64,000 bases of DNA from Citricoccus muralis (GCF_029637705.1 NZ_CP121252.1:992001-1056000), one strand, 5' to 3'. Counted from the first letter of the stretch, positions 1 to 10,151 are shown. Notes: a model not told the origin generated them from the sequence alone. Translations and numbers: made by a program.

Positions 1-541
1 AGGCTGCTGCTAGCCGGAGCGAGGCACCTTCGGTGCCGGTGATCAGATCCGGCGCTATTCCCACATGCTGGTCCGCCTGGGAGGCCACCTCGTCGTCGAA
101 ATCAATGGCATGGCTGGGCAACTGCGCCCCAGACGACCCGGACGCTCCGGTCAGTGAGGTCACCACGATCAGCTCACCGGAGTGCTCTGCCCACCGTTCG
201 GGTGCGGTGGTGACGATCAACGCGGCGTCCTGAACAGCGTCGTCGCCGTCACCAAAACACCGAATCTCATCAAAATCCCAGGAGATTCCTAGGGAGGCGG
301 CCAGGGTGAGCCAGTGCACGGGTAGATCGAGCACCGCCAGCCCGGCGGTATCGATGCCATGATGCTCTAACAGGTTCGCCGTTTTCGCTGCCCAATTCAC
401 TAACACTCGTCCCGAGAGTTCGGTGCGCGACCCGTCCTGGTGGTACTGAATCAGTGCGGGACGGGCCGAGCCCCCGACGTGGGCGATCAGGTCCGCGCCC
501 GGGCGGGCGATCGACGGGCCGGACGACGAGAGGGAAACCAT
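1..541 (-). CDS. TIGR03089 family protein, 5' part (runs off the left edge)
   Basis: An open frame starts with ATG at 541 (GAGG about 5 bases upstream) and continues past base 1, so about 180 N-terminal residues are visible. They begin MVSLSSSGPSIARPGADLI. Composition and context fit the actinobacterial TIGR03089 family (compare M. tuberculosis Rv3268), a group of unknown function weakly related to AMP-binding enzymes. In M. tuberculosis this family lies in the same neighbourhood as whiB2, Rv3259 and Rv3258c, and homologues of all of these follow here, which supports the call. No catalytic motif can be assigned in the visible part. Assignment rests on partial similarity and synteny. Confidence 0.65.
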   Translation of the reverse strand, partial: MVSLSSSGPSIARPGADLIAHVGGSARPALIQYHQDGSRTELSGRVLVNWAAKTANLLEHHGIDTAGLAVLDLPVHWLTLAASLGISWDFDEIRCFGDGDDAVQDAALIVTTAPERWAEHSGELIVVTSLTGASGSSGAQLPSHAIDFDDEVASQADQHVGIAPDLITGTEGASLRLAAA

Positions 542-897
542 GGTGACCTCGGCTTGATAGCGGTGAGTTGGCGGGCAGATAGCACGTGGGCAGCTGAGGG
601 TTCGACACGCCCGGCTGCGTGATGCCAGCGGTCGGTTGCAGCGTCGAACTGAGCTTGACCCAGAGGAGTTACAACGGTGTAATTAGACGTGATCAATGAT
701 GAAGTAATGGTCCGTATTGGGCCGTTGCGCTTCCCAGGTGTACTTCATCAGCATGACGTGTGCGACCGACGGAAATCCAGTCGGACCGCCTGCCTCGTGC
801 TGGGCTGAACCCAGGGCTGACGCACGGACTAGCTCGCCGCCGCACGAAGGTGGCGAGACGGCTCTCCTGAGAGCCTGCGAACCGTAGAGAGGAACTG
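542..897. other. Intergenic region between TIGR03089 gene and whiB
   Basis: About 356 bases separate two divergent genes. No convincing coding sequence is seen; short open frames here lack good start signals. It contains one good sigma-70-like promoter for whiB (separate entry), which implies a leader of roughly 200 bases before the whiB start. A long leader is common for actinobacterial whiB genes. I saw no recognisable riboswitch or strong terminator in it. Confidence 0.5.
655..683 (+). promoter_or_regulatory. Candidate whiB promoter
   Basis: TTGACC (655-660), a 17-base spacer, then TGTAAT (678-683): a near-consensus housekeeping sigma promoter pointing at whiB. The start point would be near 690, about 208 bases before the whiB ATG. 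Confidence 0.5.
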
Positions 898-1452
898 ATG
901 GAGAACGCACAACGGCTGGACTCATCTCGACGCGATGTCGAGCCCACCACGCAGCGTCCGACACGTGGCGTACCCTCTGACTGGTTCATTGACCCCGCCG
1001 ACCCCCAGGCGGCGGATCATGCCGACGTCACCCTAGACGACCAGGCCACCGCCTTCCTGGCGGCTCACGAGGCTCTGGAGAGCACCGATGCTCTCGCCGA
1101 GACCGGTTCCACTGGCGCGGACCTGGCCACCGTGACCGCCTTGCACCCCGGCGACGCCCCGGCCCCGCAGTCGGCACCGGATGCCGGTACCTGGCTGGGC
1201 ATTCCCGGTTTTGGTCACCCCGAAGACGAGGGCGAACTGGCCTGGCAGGCCGATGCGCTCTGCGCCCAGACCGACCCCGAGGCGTTCTTCCCCGAAAAGG
1301 GAGGCTCCACCCGCGACGCCAAGAAGGTCTGCTCGGCGTGCACTGTACGCTCCGAATGCCTCGAATACGCCCTGGCCAACGACGAACGCTTCGGCATCTG
1401 GGGTGGGCTCTCCGAGCGTGAGCGCCGCCGCCTGCGCAAGAAGTCATCCTGA
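898..1452 (+). CDS. whiB2: WhiB-family Fe-S regulator (WhiB2/WhmD-like) with long N-terminal extension
   Basis: A 184-residue protein with a C-terminal Wbl domain. C122, C145, C148 and C154 form the [4Fe-4S] ligand pattern, followed by GIWGG (166-170) and a basic tail rich in Arg and Lys. Wbl proteins bind the principal sigma factor and regulate division or development genes; the WhiB2/WhmD class is linked to septation. Residues 1-115 are an acidic, Ala/Asp-rich extension that is long for this class. The ATG at 898 has GAGAGGA upstream, which supports this start over an internal one. The gene ends 5 bases before the glycosyltransferase gene, so the two are probably cotranscribed. Placement beside GT2, DUF5719, zincin and DUF3499 genes is the known whiB2 context. 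Confidence 0.85.
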   Translation: MENAQRLDSSRRDVEPTTQRPTRGVPSDWFIDPADPQAADHADVTLDDQATAFLAAHEALESTDALAETGSTGADLATVTALHPGDAPAPQSAPDAGTWLGIPGFGHPEDEGELAWQADALCAQTDPEAFFPEKGGSTRDAKKVCSACTVRSECLEYALANDERFGIWGGLSERERRRLRKKSS

Positions 1453-1457
1453 GTACT

Positions 1458-4400
1458 GTGACCCGCTCGGCCGTCCAGCACGTCACCGCCGTGGTGACGG
1501 TCGATCGTCGACCGGAAACGCTGATCGACGCCGTCCGTTCCATCACGCAACAGCACCGGGTTCCGGACCGCGTGATCATCGTGACCACCTCCGGGACGAT
1601 TGATCCAGCTGTCGTAGCTGAGTCGACCCGTGAGCTGACCGACGCCGATCTGGACTGGCACCATGTGGAACGTCCCCGCACCCCGGGGCGGTCCTTGGCG
1701 GACGAGCTCTCCGCCGTCATGGAGCCCGCTGAACCGGGGGAGTCCTCAGAGAAGTCAGGGGGGAGCTCCACCTCGGACGACCGGTGGATCTGGTTCCTGC
1801 ACGACGACGCCGTCGCCGAACCGCACGCCCTGCAGGCGGTGTTGCGCGCCGTGGAGGTCTCTCCCTCAGTGGCGCTGGCCGGCGCCAAGCAGGTCGAACG
1901 CGCCCGCCCTCGTCACCTGCTCGACGTCGGGGTGACCATGACCCACACCGGCCACGCAGTGAGCATGATCGAACCCGGCGAGCTGGACCAGGGTCAGTAT
2001 GACGACCGCACCGACGTGCTCTCCGTGTCCGCTCCGGGCATGTTGGTGCGCGAGGACGTGTGGCGCGAGCTCGACGGCGTGGACCCGGCCACCCCCGGCC
2101 CGGCGGCAGCCCTGGATTTGTGCCTGCGCACCCGACTGGCTGGTCACCGTGTGGTGGTGGTACCCCGGGCGGTGGTCCGCCACGGCGGCCACGGTGAAGG
2201 GCTACAAGCCTCCCGCCGCGAACGTCATGAGGCCGCCGCTTGGATGCGGCTGAAACACTCTCGCGCCCGGATGACCCTGCCGCTGTTGTGGCTGTGGATG
2301 ATGCTGTCCGCGGTGGGTTCGCTGGCCTGGTCGCTACTGATTAAGGAGCCCGGGGCCGGGATGGCCCGGCTCGGTGGCACCCTGCAGGGCGCCACCCGAC
2401 CCTTCGCGCTGTTGGGATCCCGCCGTCGGGCGCGGTCCACGCAGACGCTGTCGGCAGTACGCGCCGCCAGCATCCGTGACCTACGCCCGCGCCGGGCTCA
2501 GGTGCGGGCCTACCGCCGTTCCGTGATTGACGTGTCCGAACCCGATGAGGTGATCGGCGCCGGCACCGGCTCCACCCACCTGGATTCAGAACCCACCGGC
2601 GGTCACGATGATTTCACCGCCCTGGCCACCCCGGAACGCAACTGGGTGGGCATCGGCCTGGTCACCGCCCTGCTGCTGCTCGGTGCGGTGGCCGTGCTGG
2701 GCCTGCGCAACCTGCTCGGCGCCGAAGCCGTGGCCGGCGGAAGCCTGGCTCCTCTGGACGGTTCGCTACGCGACCTGTGGGAGACCGCGGTGTCCGGCTG
2801 GTCCGAATCCGGGGTTGGCTTTGCCGCTCAGCCCGGACCCTTCGGACTGGTGCTGGTGCTGCTGGGACTGACCGGCTCCGCCTCGGTTTCCGTGGTGGTG
2901 CTGATGATTCTGACGCTGCCGCTGGCCGCCGCAGGTGCCTGGACCGCTGCCGGAGCGATCGCCCGGTCCCGTGCCGCCCGCTTCGCGGTCGCCCTGGCCT
3001 GGGGCCTGGCTCCCACCCTGCTCATTAGCATCGGGCAGGGCCGGATCGGCGCGATTCTGGTGCACTTGCTGCTGCCGTGGCTGGTGCTGTCCCTCATGCG
3101 CGCCACCGGTTCGGCCGCGCCGCGCCGTCGTGACCCAGGTTCGCTGCACAGCGACGCCCCCACCGGGCCCGGAACCCGAGGGGTCATCTCCTGGACCGGC
3201 TCTGGCTGGACCGCACTGTTGCTCGCCCTGATCACCGCTGCTGCGCCATCGCTGCTGGTGCCCGCGGTGCTGAGTGTGCTGATTCTCGCCGCGGTAATGC
3301 GCTCCCGGGGCCGCGCCTTGTGGTGGACCCCAGCGCTCACCCTGGCTCTGTTTGCCCCCGCGGTGGTCACCCACTGGAACAACCTGCGCGCCGTGCTGGC
3401 CGACCCCGGCGTGCCGCTGAGCTTCACCGCCGCTCCCGGTTGGCAACAGCTGCTCGGCTTCCCCACGGAATTCACCGCCGACGCCGGACTACTTGCCGTG
3501 CCCGGCCTCGACTCACTGGTGCCCGGATTCCCCTGGGCGCTGGTGATCGCCCTGGTGATCGCCGGCCCGCTGCTGATCCTCGCCGTGCTCGGTGTCTTCT
3601 CGCTACGCCCCGCTGGTACGACCGCCCGGGTCGGGCTGATTGTCACCGCGGTGGGCTTGGCCACGGCCTGGGTTGCCACCCAGATCACGGTCTCCGTTGA
3701 CTCCCTCGGCGCCCCCGTCACCCTGTTCACCGGCCCCGCCGTCTCCGTGGTGTGGCTGGGGCTGATGATCGCTGCCGTCGCTGGATTCGACCTGGTGCAC
3801 CGATTGCAGCGGGTAGCCGTGCCCGCCGTCGCCCTCGCCATGGTGGGTGCGGTGGCCGTATCGGCCACCGTGTGGCTGGTGCCGCGCTTGACCGGGGCAG
3901 AATCCCAGGACCGCCAGCGCGCGGCCCTCGAAGCCCGTGCCACCACCGGGGAATCCGATCCGGAGCTCTCCGCGTTGACCGCCTCCAGCCTCATTTACCC
4001 GACCTCGATCCGGCAGGTCCCCGCCACCGCGGCCGACCAAGCGCTGAGCGAGCTCTCCACCCGCACCCTGATCATTTCCCGCTCCGGAGAAGGGGTGACC
4101 GCGGCCGCGGTAGCCGGTGCCGGCGAGGCTTTGAACCGTTCGTCCGGTGGCGTGGTGACCCGCACGCTGACCGGTGGGATTTTCACCCCTGAGAGCGCGG
4201 AAACTGATCCAGCCGATGAAGCGCTGCGCACCCTGGCCGCCGAGCTCGTGGCCGGTACCACCAATGACCCTCGCAGCCAGCTGACCAGCATCGGCGCGGC
4301 CTTCGTGGTGCTGCGCGACCCCGACGGCGTGGACCAGACCACCGCCGCTAATCTTGACGCTGTCCCCGGGCTCACCCCCGTCGGCCTGACCGAGCACGGC

Positions 4401-4946
4401 TGGCTGTGGCGCGTGGAACCCGCCAGCGACAATGGCGCACCGGTCCTCAGCGACGACACCGGCTCGGAATCCGACACCGAAGCCCGCGGATTCGCCGTGG
4501 CCCGCGCCGCAGTGCAAGACGACGGCGGAACCACCCTGGCCCTGATCCCCAGCGAACACGGCCGCTTCCACGCCGAAGTGCCCGCCGCCGAAGAGGAGTC
4601 CACCGAGCGCCGCGTGGTGCTTGCCGAACGCGCCCACGACCGGTGGAGCGCGACCTACAACGGCCAGGCGCTGGAAGCCACGGAAGCCCCCGAAGGCTGG
4701 AACCAGGCGTTCGTGCTACCCGCCGAGACCGGCGAGCTGGAGATTCACTACGACGCCCCCGTGCCGCGCTGGTACTGGGTGGTGCCCGGGGTGCTGCTGC
4801 TGATCGCCCTGCTGCTGGCGATCCCCTCGCCGACCCGCCGCACCGCCTCCCGCACCCAGGACCGGCCGCTGGACGCCGGCGACTCCGCCGTGGACCCCCT
4901 GGAAGACAGCACCGACGACGACGCGGATTGGACGGCACAGCGATGA
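1458..4946 (+). CDS. Very large membrane glycosyltransferase, GT2 family
   Basis: A 1162-residue protein from a GTG start 5 bases after whiB. Residues 1 to about 270 form a GT-A fold family 2 domain: N-terminal VTAVVTVDRRPETL, a FLHDDA metal-binding DDx-type motif, then a conserved acceptor region. After that come more than ten hydrophobic segments, a large extracytoplasmic region and a last membrane helix near the C-terminus (YWVVPGVLLLIALLLAI). The architecture matches the large GT2 proteins found next to whiB2 in Micrococcaceae, probably adding sugars to a lipid-linked cell-envelope polymer. The acceptor is unknown. Its TGA overlaps the ATG of the next gene, indicating translational coupling. 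Confidence 0.8.
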   Translation: MTRSAVQHVTAVVTVDRRPETLIDAVRSITQQHRVPDRVIIVTTSGTIDPAVVAESTRELTDADLDWHHVERPRTPGRSLADELSAVMEPAEPGESSEKSGGSSTSDDRWIWFLHDDAVAEPHALQAVLRAVEVSPSVALAGAKQVERARPRHLLDVGVTMTHTGHAVSMIEPGELDQGQYDDRTDVLSVSAPGMLVREDVWRELDGVDPATPGPAAALDLCLRTRLAGHRVVVVPRAVVRHGGHGEGLQASRRERHEAAAWMRLKHSRARMTLPLLWLWMMLSAVGSLAWSLLIKEPGAGMARLGGTLQGATRPFALLGSRRRARSTQTLSAVRAASIRDLRPRRAQVRAYRRSVIDVSEPDEVIGAGTGSTHLDSEPTGGHDDFTALATPERNWVGIGLVTALLLLGAVAVLGLRNLLGAEAVAGGSLAPLDGSLRDLWETAVSGWSESGVGFAAQPGPFGLVLVLLGLTGSASVSVVVLMILTLPLAAAGAWTAAGAIARSRAARFAVALAWGLAPTLLISIGQGRIGAILVHLLLPWLVLSLMRATGSAAPRRRDPGSLHSDAPTGPGTRGVISWTGSGWTALLLALITAAAPSLLVPAVLSVLILAAVMRSRGRALWWTPALTLALFAPAVVTHWNNLRAVLADPGVPLSFTAAPGWQQLLGFPTEFTADAGLLAVPGLDSLVPGFPWALVIALVIAGPLLILAVLGVFSLRPAGTTARVGLIVTAVGLATAWVATQITVSVDSLGAPVTLFTGPAVSVVWLGLMIAAVAGFDLVHRLQRVAVPAVALAMVGAVAVSATVWLVPRLTGAESQDRQRAALEARATTGESDPELSALTASSLIYPTSIRQVPATAADQALSELSTRTLIISRSGEGVTAAAVAGAGEALNRSSGGVVTRTLTGGIFTPESAETDPADEALRTLAAELVAGTTNDPRSQLTSIGAAFVVLRDPDGVDQTTAANLDAVPGLTPVGLTEHGWLWRVEPASDNGAPVLSDDTGSESDTEARGFAVARAAVQDDGGTTLALIPSEHGRFHAEVPAAEEESTERRVVLAERAHDRWSATYNGQALEATEAPEGWNQAFVLPAETGELEIHYDAPVPRWYWVVPGVLLLIALLLAIPSPTRRTASRTQDRPLDAGDSAVDPLEDSTDDDADWTAQR

Positions 4947-6655
4947 CCCCCGGCAGTGACGAACAGGCCCAGCTGGGCCGCGGCGCGCGCAAACGGGCCG
5001 TGCGCCGCGACGCCGTGCTGGAAGCCTACGGCCGCTCCGAACGGCGCCGCGGCTGGGCCCTGCCCACCCTGGGCGGCGTGGGCGCCCTGCTGCTGGTGGG
5101 CGGTGTGGCCTACGGCACCACCGTGCTGCCCGCCACGCCGGCCGCGCTCAACACCGGCGCTGCCCCCGCGGCACTGTCCGCCGCCACCGCCCAGTACGTG
5201 TGCCCGGCCGCACCTCGGCTGCCCTCGGGCGCGGACGAGGCCACCGACGTCGACTTCTCCCCGCTGTCCTCCGATGCCTCCACCGAGGCCACCGTCAGCC
5301 TGTTCTCCGACCTGGCCGGCCGATTGCCCGGCTCCACACTGCGCCCGGCCACCACGGCAGGCGATGCCCACGGCGGGCCCGAAGCGGCCGCCGCCTCCGG
5401 TGAGGAACTCACCACCTCCCAACCTGATGACATCCAGCAGGGCGCTCCCGCCACCTCGGGTGCCGACGGCGTGGCCGTGCGTGACGCCGGGGCCCACCGG
5501 GTCGGCGCCCCCGGCGGCGAACAAGGGCTGCCCAGCGTGGTCACCGTCGAACCCCTCGGCGGTCAAGCCGGGCTCGGCTCCGCCATTGCCGCCTATTCGG
5601 CAAGTGACGGTGACCTCACTGGTCTCGACGTCTCCGCCTGCACCGTTCCCAGCCACCAGCAGCGCCTCACCGGCGCCACCACCACCTTGGGTTCCACCGC
5701 CATCCTGGTGCTCACCAATCCCTCGGCCTCTGCCGCCACCGTGGACCTGCGCCTCTTCGGGGCCGAGGGGATCATCGACTCCCCGGGCACTTCCGGGCTC
5801 GTCCTCGGCCCCGACCAGACCCGCTCCTTCGTGCTGGGCGGGCTCGCCCCCAACGAAGAAAACCTGGCCGTGGAAGTCCGCTCCTCCGGCGGTGCGGTCT
5901 CCGCCAGCATCCAGCAGCACCGGCTCTTCGGCGTCATGCCCGGCGGGGTCGACATCATCACCCCCAACGCCGATGCCTCCCAGCGCCAGGTCGTCCCCGG
6001 GGTGAGCTCGCCGGGTGCGGACGCCCTGGAGGAATTGAACAGTCAAGACGACGTCGACGTCGCCCCGGCCGTGCAGATCGCCGCCACCGGCTCGGCCACC
6101 ACCGCCGAAGTCACCGCCCTCGGACCGGACGGTCCAGCCTCCCTGGGTAGCGGCTCCGTGGTGGAACTCGCTGCCAATGGCACCGGCAGCGTTGACCTCT
6201 CCAACCTGCCCGCCGGCGAATACACGATCGTCGTGGAGGCGGACGCTCCGGTGATCGCGACCGCCCGTTCGGTCAGCGGTGCCGCGGAAGAATCCGTGGA
6301 CATGGCCCTGACCCCCTCGACCTCCGAGCTCGCCTTCGACCAGTTGGTATCCCTGCCCTCCCACGGCACCTCGCAGTTAGTGGTGTACGGCTCGGCCGCC
6401 GGCACCATCGAGTATCAGCTCGTCGATGAATCCGGGAGCCTGGGGGAGACCCAACAACAAGAAGTCGCCGAAGGTGACAGCGTTACCCTGGATCTCGACG
6501 ACGTCGATGCCCCGGCCGGGGTGCGCATCTCCACCACCGACACCGGGCTGTTCGCCGGTGTGATCGTGTCCGACGGCGCCACCGGCCTCTCCGGCTACCC
6601 GGTCACCCCGGCCGCCGCCAACGGCACCGGCGTTCCGGTCCGTGTGGGCTACTGA
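4943..6655 (+). CDS. DUF5719 family membrane-anchored extracytoplasmic protein
   Basis: A 570-residue protein starting at the ATGA overlap with the glycosyltransferase stop. An upstream open frame exists but is only a reading-frame extension. The N-terminus is basic (RGARKRAVRRD), followed by one membrane segment at about residues 35-55, then a long Ala/Gly/Ser/Thr-rich extracytoplasmic part with beta-sandwich-like repeats. This is the DUF5719 family that accompanies the large GT2 protein in Actinobacteria. Function is unknown; the tight coupling suggests it works with that transferase in envelope polymer assembly. It converges with the next gene, sharing 7 bases at the stops. Confidence 0.8.
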   Translation: MTPGSDEQAQLGRGARKRAVRRDAVLEAYGRSERRRGWALPTLGGVGALLLVGGVAYGTTVLPATPAALNTGAAPAALSAATAQYVCPAAPRLPSGADEATDVDFSPLSSDASTEATVSLFSDLAGRLPGSTLRPATTAGDAHGGPEAAAASGEELTTSQPDDIQQGAPATSGADGVAVRDAGAHRVGAPGGEQGLPSVVTVEPLGGQAGLGSAIAAYSASDGDLTGLDVSACTVPSHQQRLTGATTTLGSTAILVLTNPSASAATVDLRLFGAEGIIDSPGTSGLVLGPDQTRSFVLGGLAPNEENLAVEVRSSGGAVSASIQQHRLFGVMPGGVDIITPNADASQRQVVPGVSSPGADALEELNSQDDVDVAPAVQIAATGSATTAEVTALGPDGPASLGSGSVVELAANGTGSVDLSNLPAGEYTIVVEADAPVIATARSVSGAAEESVDMALTPSTSELAFDQLVSLPSHGTSQLVVYGSAAGTIEYQLVDESGSLGETQQQEVAEGDSVTLDLDDVDAPAGVRISTTDTGLFAGVIVSDGATGLSGYPVTPAAANGTGVPVRVGY

Positions 6656-7176
6656 GCCGCGGAAGGGTCAATCTCCTCCACCGGAATCCCGGTCCACCGC
6701 GACCAGGCCCGCACCAGCGCCCGGTACGTCAGTTCTTCGATCATGGCGGTGGCCAGCTCATCGTGATCGGCGTGCGGATCCGCGCCCCGGGTCGACACCC
6801 TGGACTCAATAGCCATCCGGTGCACCGTGATCGTCGGAATGTCCGTTGCGCCGTGTTCGACGTCGGAGAGCAGATCGCCCACCGCCTCGGCGCCGCCGCC
6901 CTGAAACACCTGCAACCGGCGCTCCAAATGCAACGGGATCATCGTGTATCGGAAGCTCACCTGATGCACGTCCTCGCCCACCACCTCCGCCAGCCGGTCA
7001 ATGGCGTTGGCCAGGGTCTCCCCAAACCGTAAGTGGCGGCTGCTGTACCGGGGCAGCGACTGCGGATGCAACGGCCCGCGCAGTCCGCGCCCGTGCCGGT
7101 TCCGGCGACGTCGCGAACCTCCCGTCACCGGGGTTTCCGCGCCCTCGGCGGCGGTGATGGTGACGGAGGTGAACAT
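6649..7176 (-). CDS. Zincin-like metallopeptidase-family protein (Rv3259 type), active site degenerate
   Basis: A 175-residue protein starting at ATG 7176. An early conserved stretch RRNRHGRGLRGPL is the signature of the actinobacterial Rv3259-like Zincin_1 group that sits beside DUF3499. The expected HExxH site is replaced by a sequence around MIEELTYRAL, with no histidine pair, so peptidase activity is doubtful. It is divergent from the DUF3499 gene, with about 100 bases between them, and convergent with DUF5719. The start has only a weak GGAG spaced 3 bases away, so a slightly different start is possible. Confidence 0.75.
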   Translation of the reverse strand: MFTSVTITAAEGAETPVTGGSRRRRNRHGRGLRGPLHPQSLPRYSSRHLRFGETLANAIDRLAEVVGEDVHQVSFRYTMIPLHLERRLQVFQGGGAEAVGDLLSDVEHGATDIPTITVHRMAIESRVSTRGADPHADHDELATAMIEELTYRALVRAWSRWTGIPVEEIDPSAAQ

Positions 7177-7275
7177 GCACTCCAGTCTAGGCCGGAATCG
7201 CGGCACCTCGGAAGAGACGCCGGGACCGCGTGTGCTCTCCGGTACGTGCCAGCACAGCCGGTAGAGTGACGTGCT

Positions 7276-7710
7276 GTGGGAACGAATCGTTATTGCACCA
7301 AGACCGGCTGCCGCGGTGCCGCCGTGGCCACGTTGACGTACAACTATGCCGACTCGGCGGTGGTGCTCGGGCCCATGTCGCAACGGGCCGAACCCCACGC
7401 CTACGACCTGTGTCAGCGGCACTGCCGCACCATGACGGCCCCGGTGGGCTGGGAGCTGCTGCGCCTGGTCTCCCTCGAGGACCTGCAGGCCCCTCCCGCT
7501 GCAGATCCGGATGACCTGCTGGCCCTAGCCGATGCGGTCAAAGAAACTCCGGAAGAACAGGTCTCGACGTCCGACCCGCTGGACGACGTCACCCCCGATA
7601 CCTCGGCCCACCGGGTGGATCGCAGCGTTCAGCCCGTGGCGGATTCCGACGTCGTCGATCCGCGCCCCGTCAGCGGTGAGACCCGGCCCAGTTTGAGGAT
7701 CCTGCGCTGA
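7276..7710 (+). CDS. DUF3499 family protein (Rv3258c type)
   Basis: A 144-residue protein from a GTG start. The N-terminal half carries CTKTGC and CQRHC, four cysteines plus a histidine that look like a small zinc ribbon, and the aromatic/hydrophobic core typical of DUF3499. The C-terminal half is acidic and low-complexity. The family is restricted to Actinobacteria and nearly always lies between the zincin-like gene and phosphomannomutase or ahcY. Here ahcY follows directly and manB is absent. Function is unknown. Confidence 0.8.
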   Translation: MGTNRYCTKTGCRGAAVATLTYNYADSAVVLGPMSQRAEPHAYDLCQRHCRTMTAPVGWELLRLVSLEDLQAPPAADPDDLLALADAVKETPEEQVSTSDPLDDVTPDTSAHRVDRSVQPVADSDVVDPRPVSGETRPSLRILR

Positions 7711-7767
7711 GTCGAATCATGACTCGAGCCTCTGCGCGCGGCCGCGTGACGGTCTAGGCTGGAGAGC

Positions 7768-9351
7768 ATGACGCAGAATCCCGCAGAAACCCCTGACCTC
7801 GCCGTGCCCACCACCGCCGGCCCCGGTACCGACCCTGCCTTCTCGAACCGGACCACCGTGCCCGGCGCCGAGTTCGACTTCACCATCCGCGACATCACCC
7901 TCGCCGAGGCCGGACGCCACCAGATCCGCCTGGCCGAGCACGAGATGCCCGGGCTGATGGCCCTGCGCGAAGAGTACGCCGAATCTCAGCCGCTGGCCGG
8001 GGCGCGCATCGCCGGTTCTCTGCACATGACCGTGCAGACCGCGGTGCTCATTGAGACCCTCACCGCCCTGGGCGCCACCGTGCGCTGGGCGTCCTGCAAC
8101 ATCTTCTCCACCCAGGACGAGGCCGCTGCCGCGATTGTCGTGGGCGAGGGCACCCCCGAGAACCCGCAGGGTGTTCCGGTGTTCGCCTGGAAGAACGAGT
8201 CACTGCCGGAATACTGGTGGACCGCCGAACAGATCCTGAGCTGGCCCGGCGCCGATGAGGACCCCGAGCTGGGCCCCAACATGATTCTCGACGACGGCGG
8301 CGACGCCACCCTGCTGCTACACAAGGGCGTGGAATTCGAGGGCGCCGGGGCCGTGCCGTCGGCCACCGACGAGGACCCGGAGGAGTTCCGGATCATCCTG
8401 GCCCGCCTGCGCGCTTCCCTGCAGGCCGATGGCCAGAAGTTCACCCGCATTGCTGAGCAGATCCGCGGCGTCACCGAGGAAACCACCACCGGTGTGCTGC
8501 GCCTCTACCAGCTGGCCCAGACCGGTGGGCTGCTGTTCCCCGCGATCAATGTCAACGACGCCGTCACCAAGTCGAAATTCGACAACAAGTACGGCATCCG
8601 CCATTCCCTGCCCGATGGCATCAACCGCGGTACCGATGTCTTGATCGGCGGCAAGGTTGCTGTCGTGTGTGGCTACGGTGACGTGGGCAAGGGTGCGGCC
8701 GAGGCGCTGCGTGGCCAGGGTGCCCGCGTCGTCGTCACCGAAATTGACCCCATCTGTGCGCTGCAGGCCGCGATGGACGGCTACCAGGTGGCCCGTCTCG
8801 ATGAGGTGATCGGCACCGGTGATCTCTTCATCACTACCACCGGCGGCAAAGACATCATCATGGCCGAGGACATGGTCAAGATGAAAAACAAGGCCATCAT
8901 CGGCAACGTCGGCCACTTCGACAACGAGATCGACATGGCAGGACTGGGCAGGATCCCGGGCGTGGTGAAGACCGAGATCAAGCCGCAGGTGCACGAGTGG
9001 ACGCTCGACGCCGGAACCGAGGCCGAGCGCTCGATCATCGTGCTCTCCGAAGGTCGGCTGCTGAACCTGGGCAACGCCACCGGGCACCCCTCGTTCGTGA
9101 TGTCCGCATCGTTCACCAACCAGGTGATGGGCCAGATTGAGCTGTTCAACCAGCACAACGCCGCCGGTGCACTGACCGGGCGCACCTACGAGAACCAGGT
9201 GTACACCCTGCCCAAGGTGCTCGACGAAAAGGTGGCCCGCCTGCACCTGGACGCCCTGGGTGTGGGACTCACCGAGCTGTCGAAGTCCCAGGCCGAATAC
9301 CTGGGTGTGGACGTGGCCGGACCGTACAAGCCGGACCACTACCGCTACTAA
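7768..9351 (+). CDS. ahcY: Adenosylhomocysteinase
   Basis: A 527-residue S-adenosylhomocysteine hydrolase. It splits SAH reversibly into homocysteine and adenosine, so the methylation cycle can run. The NAD-binding GYGDVGKG motif, the [16 protein letters not shown] region and the C-terminal PDHYRY that closes the neighbouring subunit's cofactor pocket are all present. Length is typical of the long actinobacterial form, with an N-terminal extension. The ATG has GGAGAGC directly upstream. The stop overlaps the stop of the convergent RDD gene by 3 bases. Confidence 0.97.
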   Translation: MTQNPAETPDLAVPTTAGPGTDPAFSNRTTVPGAEFDFTIRDITLAEAGRHQIRLAEHEMPGLMALREEYAESQPLAGARIAGSLHMTVQTAVLIETLTALGATVRWASCNIFSTQDEAAAAIVVGEGTPENPQGVPVFAWKNESLPEYWWTAEQILSWPGADEDPELGPNMILDDGGDATLLLHKGVEFEGAGAVPSATDEDPEEFRIILARLRASLQADGQKFTRIAEQIRGVTEETTTGVLRLYQLAQTGGLLFPAINVNDAVTKSKFDNKYGIRHSLPDGINRGTDVLIGGKVAVVCGYGDVGKGAAEALRGQGARVVVTEIDPICALQAAMDGYQVARLDEVIGTGDLFITTTGGKDIIMAEDMVKMKNKAIIGNVGHFDNEIDMAGLGRIPGVVKTEIKPQVHEWTLDAGTEAERSIIVLSEGRLLNLGNATGHPSFVMSASFTNQVMGQIELFNQHNAAGALTGRTYENQVYTLPKVLDEKVARLHLDALGVGLTELSKSQAEYLGVDVAGPYKPDHYRY

Positions 9352-10151
9352 AAGGAGCGACTGCGCACCAACCGGGACGCGCGTTCTTGCATGGCCTCAC
9401 GACGGGCCTGCAGGATCGCGTAGTCCCGGTTTCTGCGTTCGGCGACCACCGCGTGCAGAAACGCCTCGGGCGGAACCTGGGCACCGGGACCCGGCGCCAC
9501 ATAGGGTGCCACCTGCTGGGTGAGGTTCCAGGCGGTGCGCTGGCGGGCCTCGGGCAGCATCCTCTCGGCCTGCCGCAAGAACCGAGTAATAGCCACCGCC
9601 AAGGAATCCGGCAACCGGCCGACGTCGGCCGTAGAAGCCCACTGGCGCAGCGGGGCCGGGACGTCCGGCAGTGGGGGAGGCGGCTTCGGTAGCCGCTGGG
9701 TGATCAGGTAGGTCCCGGCCACCATGTCGCCGAGGCGCTTGCCGCGCTCGTTCATCATCGAAGCGATCACCGCAACCGAGCCCGCGGTCATCCACACCTC
9801 AAAGACCCCGGTGAGCACCCGGGCCAGCACGTGGCGGGCGCGCACCCCGCCGCCGTCATCCCGTACCGCACGTAATCCCAATGCCCACTTGCCCAGGGAG
9901 CGGCCCCGGGTGAGCGTCTCCACGGTGAAGGGCACCAGCACCAGCAGAAAGACCATCGCGACGATCACCGCCGCTTGTCCCGCGGCCTGGTCTAGCGTCA
10001 CATCGAACTGCGCCAAAGCCCAGATCAGCCCCACGGTCAGGAGCGCCAGCGCCACGCCGTCGATGAGGGTGGCGGCCGCGCGCTGAATGATCGTGGCCGG
10101 GCGCAGCTGCAGGACGACCGCCTCACCAGTGATAACGGTGGCTGAACTCAT
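9348..10151 (-). CDS. RDD family membrane protein
   Basis: A 267-residue protein from ATG 10151, with AGGGG about 8 bases upstream. Three hydrophobic helices form an RDD domain. The diagnostic Arg/Asp residues are in [11 protein letters not shown] and in the [14 protein letters not shown] loop after helix 2. The C-terminal 100 residues are hydrophilic and basic. RDD proteins are often transporters or Na+/H+ antiporter-like, but the function of this subgroup is unknown. In Actinobacteria it is typically divergent from the SpoIIM-like gene, as here. Confidence 0.85.
   Translation of the reverse strand: MSSATVITGEAVVLQLRPATIIQRAAATLIDGVALALLTVGLIWALAQFDVTLDQAAGQAAVIVAMVFLLVLVPFTVETLTRGRSLGKWALGLRAVRDDGGGVRARHVLARVLTGVFEVWMTAGSVAVIASMMNERGKRLGDMVAGTYLITQRLPKPPPPLPDVPAPLRQWASTADVGRLPDSLAVAITRFLRQAERMLPEARQRTAWNLTQQVAPYVAPGPGAQVPPEAFLHAVVAERRNRDYAILQARREAMQERASRLVRSRSF

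Noticed and set aside
1028-1888. A 286-codon minus-strand frame across whiB and the glycosyltransferase start
   Set aside because: It spans two clear plus-strand genes and shows Arg/Ser-rich shadow composition.
4748-6364. A 538-codon minus-strand open frame rich in Gly and Gln
   Set aside because: It lies wholly opposite the DUF5719 gene, and its composition is the usual artefact of reading high-GC coding DNA backwards.
7711-7767. Possible SAH riboswitch before ahcY
   Set aside because: Only 57 bases lie between the genes and no SAH-element consensus is visible.
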